Assembly: GCA_016934675.1 (NCBI GenBank) | Contig: JAFGSJ010000040.1 | Coordinates: 1 to 39,883, forward strand | Reading direction: 5' to 3' | Length of the DNA stretch: 39,883 nucleotides | From: a bacterium | Lineage (GTDB): Bacteria; CSSED10-310; JAFGSJ01 | In this document: positions 24,402 through 33,580 of the stretch, one piece after another | How the letters are laid out: each line of letters begins with the position of its first letter | Numbering within the stretch: position 1 is the stretch's first letter | Made by a program: the position numbers and the translations under genes | The notes under the pieces: model-generated | Database searches by the model: none | Seen by the model: the letters and a program-made list of their open reading frames with translations, nothing else | What the model was told of the DNA's origin: nothing

Positions 24402-25922
24402 ATGAAAGTAGCGTTGATTTCGCCGTATTCTGATATTTCGACCATGGGGATTCGGATACTTTCAGCTTGTTTGAAGCAAGCCGGTCATATGACCCGATGT
24501 ATTTTTCTGCCCTATCCGTATCCGGAGACGGGGACGACTGTTGATTTTCAGCATCGATATACCGCAAAAATACTTGATGGAGTGGTTGATTTAGTAGCCG
24601 ATGTCGACCTTGTTGGTATTTCGTTGATGACGAATTATTTCACCATGGCTGAGGATTTAACGCGGTCGATCAAGGAGCGTTTAGCCAAGCAGGTGATTTG
24701 GGGTGGTGTTCATCCGTCTATTCGACCCGAGGAATGTCTCGAGTCAGCGGACCTGGTTTGTGTCAGTGAGGGTGAACGGGCACTGGTTGAATTGGCGAAT
24801 CGTTTTGATCGATCAGAGGATATCAGCACGATTTCAAATATATGGATGAAGCGGGATGGTGAGGTTATCAGGAATGAGGCATTAGCCCCGATCGAGGATT
24901 TGGATTCCCTGCCCTTTTTTGATTATGATTTTTGTGAGCATTATGTTCTGGATCGGGCCAGTGAGGCGATACTGCCTTTGAACAGGGAATTATTGCACAC
25001 CTTTCTATGGCGTGAGCGTCCGACGAAGGCTCGTGCGGCATTATTTTATCAGACCATCACCTCGCGTGGATGTCCTTATGGCTGTACGTTTTGTTGTTGG
25101 AGTGCGTTGCGAAAGGAGTACAAGATACCTCGTCAGATACGGCGTCGTTCGAACCGACACATTATAGCGGAATTAAGCCAGGTCCGGCGAGAATTGCCTT
25201 TTATCCGCGAGATCACTTTTTCGGATGATTCTTTTTTTGCTGCGAGTTTTGAACAGGCGGTCGAGTTTCGAGATCTGTATAAAAGGGAGATTGGATTATC
25301 GTTTCAATGCCTGGCGGAACCACGGACAGTAACGCCCGAGAAAATGGAAGTTTTCATTGATGCGGGCCTGGCCAATATTCAGATCGGGGTGCAGTCAGGC
25401 AGTGAGCGGATCAAGAAGATGTATGGTCGACCGCAAAGTAATGACGAAATTATCCGGATGAGTAGACTCATCAAGAGTCATCTTGATCGGATCCGGCCTC
25501 CGATTTATGATTTTATACTGGACAATCCCTGGGAGACGGTCGAGGACCAGATTGACACTCTGCGACTTTTGCTCGAGATGCCGCGACCATATTATCTCCA
25601 ACTTTTTTCGTTGGTATTTTTTCCCGGGACTGTCCTGTATGACCGGGCCAAGAAAGAGGGTCGGATCAAGAATGATCGGGCTGAAATCTACGATCAACAG
25701 TACAATCGACGTCGGATCACCTATGTAAATTTACTCTTTTCATTGTTCAGTCGTCCGGTGCCGACCTTCGTGCTCCGGATCATGTGCCATCCGTTCGTGG
25801 TCCGGAGTGTGAACAGGCCGAGTCTGAATGCTGTTCTGGCAGCATTGTATCGGGTGTTCAGCGTGGTGCGCATGGCACCACTTATGGTAAAGCGGTTGTT
25901 TCATTATCGATCGGTCGGTTAG
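24402..25922 (+). CDS. B12-binding domain radical SAM protein
   Basis: This 506-residue protein has an N-terminal cobalamin-binding-like domain (MKVALISPYSDISTMGIRIL, VDLVGISLMTNYF, IWGGVHPSIRPEE). A radical SAM domain follows with the 4Fe-4S motif GCPYGCTFC (cysteines 224, 228 and 231), then REITFSDDSFF, the conserved AGLANIQIGVQSGSERI and a C-terminal helical part. It resembles the BchE/hopanoid-type class B methylases and related enzymes, but the substrate is not deducible. An in-frame TTG at 24339 with AGGAGG ten bases upstream could add 21 residues. The ATG at 24402 is preferred because the family begins at this point and GGGAG precedes it. The gene runs convergent to the kinase with only 26 bases between. 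Confidence 0.88.
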   Translation: MKVALISPYSDISTMGIRILSACLKQAGHMTRCIFLPYPYPETGTTVDFQHRYTAKILDGVVDLVADVDLVGISLMTNYFTMAEDLTRSIKERLAKQVIWGGVHPSIRPEECLESADLVCVSEGERALVELANRFDRSEDISTISNIWMKRDGEVIRNEALAPIEDLDSLPFFDYDFCEHYVLDRASEAILPLNRELLHTFLWRERPTKARAALFYQTITSRGCPYGCTFCCWSALRKEYKIPRQIRRRSNRHIIAELSQVRRELPFIREITFSDDSFFAASFEQAVEFRDLYKREIGLSFQCLAEPRTVTPEKMEVFIDAGLANIQIGVQSGSERIKKMYGRPQSNDEIIRMSRLIKSHLDRIRPPIYDFILDNPWETVEDQIDTLRLLLEMPRPYYLQLFSLVFFPGTVLYDRAKKEGRIKNDRAEIYDQQYNRRRITYVNLLFSLFSRPVPTFVLRIMCHPFVVRSVNRPSLNAVLAALYRVFSVVRMAPLMVKRLFHYRSVG

Positions 25923-25948
25923 TTGGATTGATCACATACTCGATCGTC

Positions 25949-27301
25949 TCATTTGGGACCCGGTTTGATCCCGATTTGATCGATGATCCCGATCAGATTG
26001 CTATAATCGATTGGTTTGGTCAGGTATTCCCGTACACCGATCGCTTTCGAGTAAGCCCGGTATTCGCGATCATTGCGATTGCTGAGCATGATTATCGGGA
26101 TTTTGGCGGTATCCTTGTTGGAGAGCAGATATTCAGCGGCTTGATACCCATCCATTTTAGGCAGGGACAGGTCCATCAGGATCAAGGCTGGGTGTTCGTG
26201 CATGGAGAGCATTATGGCTTCTTCACCATCAGTGGCGGTCACGGTGGTGAAGCCCTTCTCTTTGAGGACCAGATCGAGTATACTCTGAATATTTTTATCA
26301 CTGTCAGCGACCAGGACTTTGGTTTGTGACAGCTTCAGATTTTTTTTGGTCCTCTGCCATGATTCGGTGGGATTGAGATCTTTCAGAATATCGTTGACCT
26401 GTTGATAGCGTTCGACCGGGTCCTTGTGGAGGCATTTAACCACGATTTTTTCAATCATGGTTGGAATAGTAGGATTATGATCCCGGAGTGATTTAGGTTG
26501 GTCCTTGATGTGTTTCAGGGCGATGGATAAAGGCGTTTCTCCGCAAAAGGGAATGGTTCCGGTATACAATTCGTACATGATCACTCCCAGCGAGTATATA
26601 TCGCTGCGTTGGTCGATATTGCGACCCTGAAACTGTTCAGGAGCCATATAGGTTGGTGTTCCGAGAATGTCGTCCTGAACGGTGATGTCGGACTTTCCAA
26701 TGTAACGGGCTATGCCGAAATCGAGAATAATTGGGCGGTATTGATAATCGATCATGATATTCGATGGTTTGAGATCGCGGTGGATGATGTTTTCGCGATG
26801 GGCGGCGTTCAGGGCGCTGATCAGACCGCGAAACAAGGGGACCCTTTCCTGTTCTGGAAAGCGATTCTGTTTAAGGAGGATTGAGAGGTCTTCACCCTCG
26901 ATATATTCCATTGAAATATAGAATACCTCGTCGACATAACTGAAATCATAGATGGCACAGACATTCGGGTGCTTGATTTTGCGGGCGATTTTGATCTCAC
27001 GTTTGAAACGGCTGACCATTTCCTCTTGATCATCAAGGTCTGCTTTCAGTATTTTCAGGGCAACGATTTCATCGAGGGTCTTATCACGGGCCTTGTAGAC
27101 GAGTCCCATGCCGCCTCGGGCAATTTCGCTGATGATCTCGAACCGTCCGTCGAGGACAGTCCCAATGGCTACATTGTGGGGGGTTTGGGGGAGTCGCAGG
27201 GTTTGTTTTTCAGGATCGAATTCAGTCAGATTACAACCACAGGCTGAACAGAAATTCGAACCGGGTGAAATGACATAACCACATTGTGGACATTGTTTCA
27301 T
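25949..27301 (-). CDS. Zinc-ribbon Ser/Thr kinase with C-terminal response-regulator receiver
   Basis: This 450-residue soluble protein has three modules. A zinc ribbon uses Cys4, Cys7, Cys18 and Cys21 (CPQCG, CSACG). A Hanks-type kinase covers about 54-310: glycine loop ARGGMG 61-66, catalytic Lys83, HRDLKPSN 174-181 with Asp176, DFG 194-196 and GTPTYMAPEQ. A CheY-like receiver covers about 328-445: acidic Asp333 and Asp335, phospho-acceptor Asp377 in ILMDLSLPKMDG, and Lys429 in LTKP. All catalytic and phosphorylation residues are present. Linking a Ser/Thr kinase to a two-component receiver in one chain is uncommon and suggests that histidine-kinase input tunes the kinase. There is no transmembrane segment. 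A PP2C phosphatase at 33676 could oppose it. Confidence 0.92.
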   Translation of the reverse strand: MKQCPQCGYVISPGSNFCSACGCNLTEFDPEKQTLRLPQTPHNVAIGTVLDGRFEIISEIARGGMGLVYKARDKTLDEIVALKILKADLDDQEEMVSRFKREIKIARKIKHPNVCAIYDFSYVDEVFYISMEYIEGEDLSILLKQNRFPEQERVPLFRGLISALNAAHRENIIHRDLKPSNIMIDYQYRPIILDFGIARYIGKSDITVQDDILGTPTYMAPEQFQGRNIDQRSDIYSLGVIMYELYTGTIPFCGETPLSIALKHIKDQPKSLRDHNPTIPTMIEKIVVKCLHKDPVERYQQVNDILKDLNPTESWQRTKKNLKLSQTKVLVADSDKNIQSILDLVLKEKGFTTVTATDGEEAIMLSMHEHPALILMDLSLPKMDGYQAAEYLLSNKDTAKIPIIMLSNRNDREYRAYSKAIGVREYLTKPIDYSNLIGIIDQIGIKPGPK

Positions 27302-27370
27302 AGATGAATAGTTCCTGAAACAAACGGGCTCAATTTCCTGGGAAACAGAACGATAAAATTATTATAAAAT

Positions 27371-27400
27371 ATTATAAAATACATCCATCCGGCTTGTCAA
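27371..27400 (-). promoter_or_regulatory. Promoter of the kinase-receiver gene
   Basis: On the minus strand TTGACA (27395-27400) and TATAAT (27371-27376) are separated by 18 bases, matching consensus at both boxes. The sequence ATTATAAAAT is directly repeated at 27361-27370 and 27371-27380, which also supplies a second possible -10. Initiation near 27364 leaves a leader of about 60 nt. Confidence 0.7.
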
Positions 27401-27510
27401 TACAAAGTTCACTTTTCGAGGTGATCTGAACGGTAAACTGTGCTAAGGTGATAGTATTTCAGTGAGCCAGATCGTAGTCTGGTCGAGGAGGAGTAGGGGA
27501 GAAGAGTGGA

Positions 27511-29058
27511 ATGGCTGATCTGGGGCGGAAATCGATTAACTGGAACACGCTTGCGGTTCTGATTGCACGTTCGTATGAAGTTTTGACAGGTATGGTCATG
27601 ATGATGTTTCTGACCCGCTATCTGGGCACAAGTCTCTATGGCGATTATGTCTGGATAACGGCATTGGTTATGCTTTTTCAACCCCTCTTGAATTATGAAA
27701 TGGACAAGGTCATGGTCCGGGAGATTGCCCGCGATCGCAGTCAATTGGTGATCTCGTTCCAGACGGTCCTGTTTCAGAAAGTGGTCTTTACGCTCCTGTT
27801 CGTTTTTTTTCTGTTGAGTATGGTTTTTTTCTCGTCGTTGCCCTTCATCATCAAGAAAGCGTTTCTGGTTTTAGGATTGGGTGAATGTTTTTTTCAGTTC
27901 TGGTTGGCGTATCTGGCTTTTTTTCGTTCGATCGAACGAATGGAATATGAGTGTATCGCAACAGTATTATTTCGGACTTTGCAGTTGAGTTTGATACTTC
28001 TGGTCATCAGGTTAGACTTGGGTTTTATAAGTATTTTTATGTCGACCATGACCGCAGATTTTTTCTTGTTTGCAGTATCGACGTTCTTTGTTCATCGCCG
28101 TTTCTGCCCAGTCAAGCCTGCATTCGCATGGGAACGGTTGCGTTTTTTCCTGATCGAGAGTACGCCTTTGTTTCTATCCATTAGTTTTTTTATTGCTTTG
28201 CTTCGACTCGATGTGTTGCTGTTGGGAGTTTTGGCAGATCCGATCCAGGTATCGCTTTTTTGGGTCCCACACAACATTATCCTGCAATTTGGGATTTTGC
28301 CCACGGCTTTGGTGACGGCTTTATTACCGGTATTATCGCGGATTTACAAAACCGATCCTGACAGATATACCAGGCTGGTCCTGCAAAGCGAGGAATTGGG
28401 TTTACTCATTTCAGTCCCGATCCTGGTATTTGTGTTCTTCAGTCATCAGGAACTTGTATCCGTTTTTGCCGGGCAGAAATTTGCCGAGGCTGGCATAAAT
28501 CTGTTGATTCTGGCTCCCAGTTTTCTCTTTATCTTCATCAATTTCCTGCATAATGCCGTCTTAACAGCGACCGGGAATCAGCGTTTGATTGTCCCACGGA
28601 CCATCTGGGCTTTTGGGCTCAATCTGGTCCTTGATCTGTGGCTCATTACCCAGTATCAGGCCATGGGTGCAGCCATTGCCAAGCTAGTGACCTATTTTTT
28701 GTATTTCATAATGCTGGTCCGACTGATCAGGATTTGCCTGAAACGGCGAGGTCCGAACCGATACCTGTCTTATTTTGTGCTCTTGGGGATGACCTTTACT
28801 GGTTGCGGGCTGATTCAGTTCTGGACCGGTTTTGTTCAGGCTGCCGAGGCCGGTATCATCACAGCCCTGATCACACTTGCCATCAAGGGAGTTGTTGTAG
28901 GCGTTCTCTACATGCTGTGCTTTTATATGATCAGACGTCGGAATGTGGTCAGCGTAATCCGGACATTGTTCCAGGAGACAACTGTCGGGGTGAGGTCCGA
29001 GTTACTTCAACCGGTATTACCCGAAAATGATTCGGACAAGGCTGAGAGTTCGAGCTGA
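27511..29058 (+). CDS. Polysaccharide flippase (Wzx/MATE-like, MOP superfamily)
   Basis: This 515-residue polytopic protein with about 12-14 hydrophobic helices begins like O-antigen flippases: NWNTLAVLIARSYEVLTGMV, LTRYLGTSLYGDYVWITALV and YEMDKVMVREIARD. Such proteins move undecaprenyl-linked oligosaccharide units to the outer face of the inner membrane. Later segments such as SFLFIFINFLHNAVLTATGN and AMGAAIAKLVTYFLYFIMLV fit the polysaccharide-synthesis branch. The ATG at 27511 has a purine-rich GGAGAAGAG just upstream. The gene is divergent from the kinase. It overlaps the tail of the phosphomannomutase gene by 52 nt, and that gene probably supplies sugar precursors. Confidence 0.88.
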   Translation: MADLGRKSINWNTLAVLIARSYEVLTGMVMMMFLTRYLGTSLYGDYVWITALVMLFQPLLNYEMDKVMVREIARDRSQLVISFQTVLFQKVVFTLLFVFFLLSMVFFSSLPFIIKKAFLVLGLGECFFQFWLAYLAFFRSIERMEYECIATVLFRTLQLSLILLVIRLDLGFISIFMSTMTADFFLFAVSTFFVHRRFCPVKPAFAWERLRFFLIESTPLFLSISFFIALLRLDVLLLGVLADPIQVSLFWVPHNIILQFGILPTALVTALLPVLSRIYKTDPDRYTRLVLQSEELGLLISVPILVFVFFSHQELVSVFAGQKFAEAGINLLILAPSFLFIFINFLHNAVLTATGNQRLIVPRTIWAFGLNLVLDLWLITQYQAMGAAIAKLVTYFLYFIMLVRLIRICLKRRGPNRYLSYFVLLGMTFTGCGLIQFWTGFVQAAEAGIITALITLAIKGVVVGVLYMLCFYMIRRRNVVSVIRTLFQETTVGVRSELLQPVLPENDSDKAESSS

Positions 29059-30404
29059 TCGAATTGAGCCAATTCACGTTTGAAGACAGAGATGATCGCC
29101 TCGAGTTCCTCGTTTGTTCTGGCCTCGAAACGCAAGACCAGCAGCGGTTGGGTGTTTGAGACCCTGACCAGGCCCCAACCGTTCTTGAACAGGACCCTGA
29201 CACCATCGACCTCGATAACGGGATAGTGGGCCCGAAAATGCTCGGTCAGGCTCGATACGATGGCCTGTTTACTGTGTTCCGGGCAGTTCAGGCGTATTTC
29301 GGGTGTCGAGGGATAGAGCGGGATAGCTCGCATCAGTTCCGAAAGCGGTTTGGGCTGACGTGAGACAATCTGGGTCAGCAGGGCGGAAGCATAGATCGCG
29401 TCATCATATCCGTAATAGTTTTCGCTGAAGAACATGTGTCCACTCATCTCACCGGCCAGGAGGGCTTGTTCTTCCTTCATTTTCTTTTTGATGAGTGAAT
29501 GCCCGGTTTTATACATGATCGGTACACCGCCCGCGGAGGCGATCGTTTCTTCCAGGGCCAGCGAGCATTTGACTTCAAAGATGATCTTGGCGCCGGGGTG
29601 CCGGGTGAGTAAGTCAGTCGCAAAGAGAGCGAGTAATCGGTCTCCCCAGATGATGGCTCCGTGTTCATCGACCACACCGATCCGGTCGGCATCTCCATCG
29701 TAACCTATTCCCAGGTCAGCCTTGGTTTGTCTGACCTCAGCGATCAGGTCCTGCAGATTAGCGACCACAGTTGGGTCAGGATGATGATTTGGGAAATGTC
29801 CATCCAGATCGCAAAAAAGAGGTTTGACCTCACAACCGAGGGTTTCGAGCACAGCGGGCGCCACTAGGCCTGCGGTCCCGTTACCGGCATCAACAACGAC
29901 CTTGAGCGGGCGGTCCAGTTGAAAGCGGTCAGTGATCTCCTGACGATACTGTCCGAGAATGTCCTTGGTCGTGCTTCGGCCCGTACCTCGAGGATATTGA
30001 CCGATTTGGATAAGGTCATACAGTTCCTTGATTGTATCACCGAAGAGGGAGTCGCGCCCGTGGTTGACTTTAAATCCGTTGAATTCGGGCGGATTGTGTG
30101 ATGCGGTAATCATGATCCCACCCCGGGCGTTCAGGCTCTTCAAAGCAAAATAATAAGCAGGGGTAGGGACCGTACCGATATAAATAACATCCCAGCCAGT
30201 TGAACAGATACCGGCTCCGAGTGCTTCAGCCAGATCGGGTGAGGACAACCGATGATCATTGCCCACAACGATTGGACCCTTTTTTTCGCCGTGCCGGACA
30301 AGATATTGGACCAGTGCTTGTCCGATTAAACGAGCTTCAGTCGCGGTTATGTCTTCTCCAACGACCCCTCGAATATCATATTCACGAAATATCTCACGTT
30401 TCAT
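29007..30404 (-). CDS. manB: Phosphomannomutase/phosphoglucomutase
   Basis: This 465-residue alpha-D-phosphohexomutase interconverts hexose 6- and 1-phosphates (mannose and probably glucose) for nucleotide-sugar synthesis. Four active-site loops are intact: the phosphoserine loop MITASHNPPEFNG, metal loop GIGYDGDADRIG, sugar-specificity loop AGEMSGHMFF and phosphate-binding loop RVSNTQPLLVLRFEA. Length is normal for the AlgC/ManB branch. It ends 52 nt inside the oppositely oriented flippase gene, so the two 3' ends overlap. Whether mannose or glucose is the main substrate cannot be decided from these motifs. Confidence 0.93.
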   Translation of the reverse strand: MKREIFREYDIRGVVGEDITATEARLIGQALVQYLVRHGEKKGPIVVGNDHRLSSPDLAEALGAGICSTGWDVIYIGTVPTPAYYFALKSLNARGGIMITASHNPPEFNGFKVNHGRDSLFGDTIKELYDLIQIGQYPRGTGRSTTKDILGQYRQEITDRFQLDRPLKVVVDAGNGTAGLVAPAVLETLGCEVKPLFCDLDGHFPNHHPDPTVVANLQDLIAEVRQTKADLGIGYDGDADRIGVVDEHGAIIWGDRLLALFATDLLTRHPGAKIIFEVKCSLALEETIASAGGVPIMYKTGHSLIKKKMKEEQALLAGEMSGHMFFSENYYGYDDAIYASALLTQIVSRQPKPLSELMRAIPLYPSTPEIRLNCPEHSKQAIVSSLTEHFRAHYPVIEVDGVRVLFKNGWGLVRVSNTQPLLVLRFEARTNEELEAIISVFKRELAQFDQLELSALSESFSGNTG

Positions 30405-30503
30405 TCACAATTTTCCCCGCTTGGGCCTGAGTCTACTCCTTTCGGTACAAGGATGAGATAACCAGGCCAGCATCATAACTTCGTTGGTTAAAGTGGGTGG
30501 CAT

Positions 30504-30743
30504 TCACATGGCTTGGGGATTATCTTCAAGGACCAGGCTGCCTTCCTGGAATTTGGAAACATTATAGGTACTGCCGTCTTTGCACCGTATTTCAAAGAGA
30601 ATGTAACCGTTCGGGATCGTGGCCCTGAAATAGGCAATACCCTTATTCTTAGCATGATTCAAATAGCCCATGCAGTCTTTCTGGTCTTCCATGTACATTG
30701 CCTTTAAAAAACGGACGCCTTTTTCATCACCTGTAACTTTCAT
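30504..30743 (-). CDS. Small hypothetical protein
   Basis: This 79-residue soluble protein is not recognised. It is preceded by a strong GAGGAGG about six bases before the ATG at 30743, which supports real translation. The sequence alternates charged and aromatic residues (MKVTGDEKGVRFLKAMYMED, KGIAYFRATIPNGYILFEI) and looks like a compact alpha/beta fold. There is no signal peptide, membrane segment or metal motif. It sits alone between manB and rtcB on the same strand. The gap 30744-30846 holds only a weak AACCCT/AGGGTT stem. Confidence 0.6.
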   Translation of the reverse strand: MKVTGDEKGVRFLKAMYMEDQKDCMGYLNHAKNKGIAYFRATIPNGYILFEIRCKDGSTYNVSKFQEGSLVLEDNPQAM

Positions 30744-30846
30744 CAGAACCTCCTCACCTTCTCAGCCCAGGGCGAGATCAGTGATCATGCTACGCAGTCT
30801 ATCATAACCCTATCAGGAAAAAGGGTTGTGGTCCACTCCATTCTTA

Positions 30847-32286
30847 TCATCCTTTTATTACGCCAATTGGTTTCATGCGGGCCACTTTCAACGATAACCC
30901 GCAATTATGAACGACATCGATAACACGGTCAATATCCTTATAGGCCTCGGGCATTTCTTCGGCAAGGGTCTCGTGACCTTTTGCCATGACCGATACCCCG
31001 ATTTTTTCGAGTTCTTTTCTTATCGAGCGTCCGCGGGCCTTTTTGATAGCTGCGGAGCGGCTGAGTACTCGACCGGCCCCATGACAGGTACTGCCGAAAG
31101 TTTCTTCGAGTGCTCGGGTCGTTCCGACCAGGACATACGAATGGGTGCCCATATCACCCGGGATAATAACCGGTTGACCCTGCGGTCGGAACTCGGGTGT
31201 GACCTCGGGATGTCCTGGCGGGAATGCCCGAGTAGCCCCTTTTCGGTGCACGGCCAATTTGATGTTCTTGCCCTGCACGACACAGTTTTCAATTTTAACG
31301 ATATTATGGGCCACATCATACAGGGTGATCATAGCCAGGTCACGGGGGGGTATATTCAGAACACGCATGAAGGTTTCTCTGGCCCAGTGGGCCATGATCT
31401 GACGGTTTGCCCAGGCGAAATTGGCCGCGCAGTGCATGGCTCGGATATAATCTTGCCCCTCTCTTGAAGTCACAGGTGCGCAGGCAAGTTGTCGGTCAGG
31501 GATCGTGATGCCGTGCGTTCGAGTGGCCTTACCCATCACCGCTAGAAAATCCGTGCAAACTTGATGACCGAGGCCGCGCGAGCCAGAATGGATCATAACG
31601 GTCATCTGGCCCTTGAACAAGCCGAAGGCCTCGGCTGTCCTTTGATCATAAATCTGGTCGATTTCCTGAATTTCTACGAAATGGTTACCGGAGCCAAGTG
31701 TGCCGAGTTGGTTTTTACCGCGGTCCAGGGCTTTTGTACTGACCAGGTCAGGATCGGCGTCATCAAATGAGCCCATTTCCTCGGTCCGCTCACATTCTTC
31801 ATTCAAACCCAGTCCTTGTTCGACCGCCCAGCGGCTCCCGATCTGCAGGACACGTTTCAATTCACGAGGCGAAAGATTCAATTTTCCGCTCGAGCCCACT
31901 CCACAAGGGATCGCGTGATACAATCCGGCGATCAGGTCTGGGATTTTGTTTCTGATCGAGTTTAATTCAAGCCTGCTGGTCAGGAGACGCACACCGCAAT
32001 TGATATCGAAGCCGACGCCGCCTGGTGTGACGACTCCATCAGTTATTCGGGTAGCGATCACGCCCCCGATCGGTAAGCCATAGCCGAAATGAATATCGGG
32101 CATGGCCAGAGAAGCGTGAACAATGCCAGGTAAGGTCGCGGCATTGGCCACTTGCGTCAGGGACTGATCATTGATCACATCTTTGATCAAGGTATCATCG
32201 GAATAGACGATCCCCGGCACACGCATGCCTTTGTTCCGATCAATCTCAATCCGCCAGCGATAACGATCGATTTTCTGAATATCCAT
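30847..32286 (-). CDS. rtcB: RNA-splicing ligase RtcB
   Basis: RtcB joins RNA 2',3'-cyclic phosphate or 3'-phosphate ends to 5'-OH ends through a GMP-histidine intermediate with Mn and GTP. The 479-residue protein carries the signature set: MPDIHFGYGLPIGGV, GVGFDINCGVR (metal Cys), LGSGNHFVEIQ, HSGSRGLGHQV, MGTHSYVLVG and the CHGAGRVLSR motif with the guanylylated His. All ligands appear present and the length is normal. It begins three bases after the archease stop, so the two form a repair operon. No RtcA cyclase or RtcR regulator gene is seen nearby. The role may be tRNA or stress RNA repair. Confidence 0.96.
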   Translation of the reverse strand: MDIQKIDRYRWRIEIDRNKGMRVPGIVYSDDTLIKDVINDQSLTQVANAATLPGIVHASLAMPDIHFGYGLPIGGVIATRITDGVVTPGGVGFDINCGVRLLTSRLELNSIRNKIPDLIAGLYHAIPCGVGSSGKLNLSPRELKRVLQIGSRWAVEQGLGLNEECERTEEMGSFDDADPDLVSTKALDRGKNQLGTLGSGNHFVEIQEIDQIYDQRTAEAFGLFKGQMTVMIHSGSRGLGHQVCTDFLAVMGKATRTHGITIPDRQLACAPVTSREGQDYIRAMHCAANFAWANRQIMAHWARETFMRVLNIPPRDLAMITLYDVAHNIVKIENCVVQGKNIKLAVHRKGATRAFPPGHPEVTPEFRPQGQPVIIPGDMGTHSYVLVGTTRALEETFGSTCHGAGRVLSRSAAIKKARGRSIRKELEKIGVSVMAKGHETLAEEMPEAYKDIDRVIDVVHNCGLSLKVARMKPIGVIKG

Positions 32287-32289
32287 TCG

Positions 32290-32712
32290 CTACACATCCA
32301 CAATGATAGTGGCCTGATACGAGTCCAAGCCTGTCACAGCTAATTGATGATAGGTCGCCGCCTTGACTTCAGTCAGCAGCAGGTGTTTTGCCGGGTCAAT
32401 GGTCTCACCGCCGATCCGGGCATCGACCTGCTTGGATGTCGCCTGATTTATGGTGAATTCGCTAAAAAAGAAGCCCTTCGTTTCCACACGAAAAATCAAT
32501 TCATTCAACCAATCAATCAGCAAATCCTCAACAGTCTCATTGACCAGGGTTACCTCGAACCACTCCTGGACCTGGACCCGCTGAATATCGGTCATGAGAC
32601 TGAGTAAGGCCAGCCCGGCCTGCTGAAAGAGACCATTCAGGTCGGGAGCCCATAATCTGAAACCAGCATCTGCGGTCGTCGAGAAGTGCTCGAAACCAGC
32701 TTTTTCGACCAT
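32290..32712 (-). CDS. Archease (RtcB activator)
   Basis: Archease is a small protein that speeds RtcB guanylylation and multiple turnover through two bound metal ions. The 140-residue product shows the family pattern: FEHFSTTADAGFRLWAPDLN near the N terminus, TVEDLLIDWLNELIFRVETK in the middle, and VKAATYHQLAV with a terminal IIVDV, including the acidic metal ligands. The frame opens 16 codons earlier, but the ATG at 32712 is preferred because GGGAGA lies five bases upstream and the length then matches the family. It is directly upstream of rtcB with a 3-base gap. Confidence 0.9.
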   Translation of the reverse strand: MVEKAGFEHFSTTADAGFRLWAPDLNGLFQQAGLALLSLMTDIQRVQVQEWFEVTLVNETVEDLLIDWLNELIFRVETKGFFFSEFTINQATSKQVDARIGGETIDPAKHLLLTEVKAATYHQLAVTGLDSYQATIIVDV

Positions 32713-32832
32713 AAGGGTCTCCCTCTGACGAGCCGGTCGGGAAGGTCTGGATTTACGCATAATCCTTGACCGGATGAATCGCCTGCAATCTGGCCAGACT
32801 ATGACAAATATGTATCAATAATTGTATCAATT

Positions 32833-33447
32833 TTACTCGGAATTGTCAAAAGGAATGGCTATATCATGAAAATCTGACTGTATCACCGTTTGATCCGAGT
32901 CGGTTAATGGTTTGGTCAGGCCGGATTTGTATTGGTGCTCAATGTGATATCGCCTTATTTCCTTAAGCCTTCTGTATCTGATGACACTCGCTTTGAGCAG
33001 GAAATAACTCATTCCGCCCGCGGCAATTCCGAGCAGGGTCGTGCCGAGCAGGGTAGGCAGAAATATTTTCAGGAAATGTGTGGGGTAGAAGATGGTCTTG
33101 AATTGGCCCCATGACGAGAAAAAACGAATGAAATCAGCTTTTTCAAAAAGCTGATGATGGGCAAAAAAGGGACTCGCTAACCAAATCTGCTCCCCGAGAT
33201 AATAACCGGCAAAGTAAATAAACGGCGCAATCCAGGGTAAATTGAATGTCGAGCCTATCAGAATAGCCAGTTTATTAAAACGGAACAGGGTGAACAACAG
33301 AATCGCGCTGAGCGTGTGCAGGCCATACAGAGGGGTGAAGCCAACGAAGATACCGATACTGAAACTGAGTGCGATCCATTCAGGACTATCATTCAGTTTC
33401 AACAGGGTTTTAAGTTTGTTGTACATGTGTCCGGATACTTCTTTCAT
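32833..33447 (-). CDS. DUF2062 membrane protein
   Basis: This 204-residue protein has the DUF2062 core: PEWIALSFSIGIFVGFTPLY, GLHTLSAILLFTLFRFNKLA and STFNLPWIAPFIYFAGYYLG. A third hydrophobic region, LPTLLGTTLLGIAAGGMSYF, and a basic cytoplasmic tail follow. Members are small inner-membrane proteins often found near glycosyltransferases or lipid genes, with no established biochemical role. The ATG at 33447 has no strong ribosome site; Met8 (33426) is an alternative. It is divergent from the PP2C gene across a 168-base gap that holds the phosphatase promoter. Confidence 0.82.
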   Translation of the reverse strand: MKEVSGHMYNKLKTLLKLNDSPEWIALSFSIGIFVGFTPLYGLHTLSAILLFTLFRFNKLAILIGSTFNLPWIAPFIYFAGYYLGEQIWLASPFFAHHQLFEKADFIRFFSSWGQFKTIFYPTHFLKIFLPTLLGTTLLGIAAGGMSYFLLKASVIRYRRLKEIRRYHIEHQYKSGLTKPLTDSDQTVIQSDFHDIAIPFDNSE

Positions 33448-33550
33448 CGAATAGTAAACACCTTGACTGTATAGTTACCAAGGGCTTGCTTTTCAAGCCT
33501 GACAATGCCTCGCCTCCCCCGTGCGATAACTGGTTGAAATTCAACAACTC

Positions 33551-33580
33551 TTGCGTTAGTAGATTAGTTTATGATATAAT
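33551..33580 (+). promoter_or_regulatory. Promoter of the PP2C phosphatase gene
   Basis: TTGCGT (33551-33556) and a perfect TATAAT (33575-33580) preceded by TG (extended -10) are separated by 18 bases. Initiation near 33587 leaves a leader of about 90 nt before the TTG start. Confidence 0.6.

Noticed and set aside
30780-30846. AACCCT/AGGGTT stem downstream of rtcB as a terminator
   Set aside because: The stem is short, the loop is long and no U run follows it on the minus strand.
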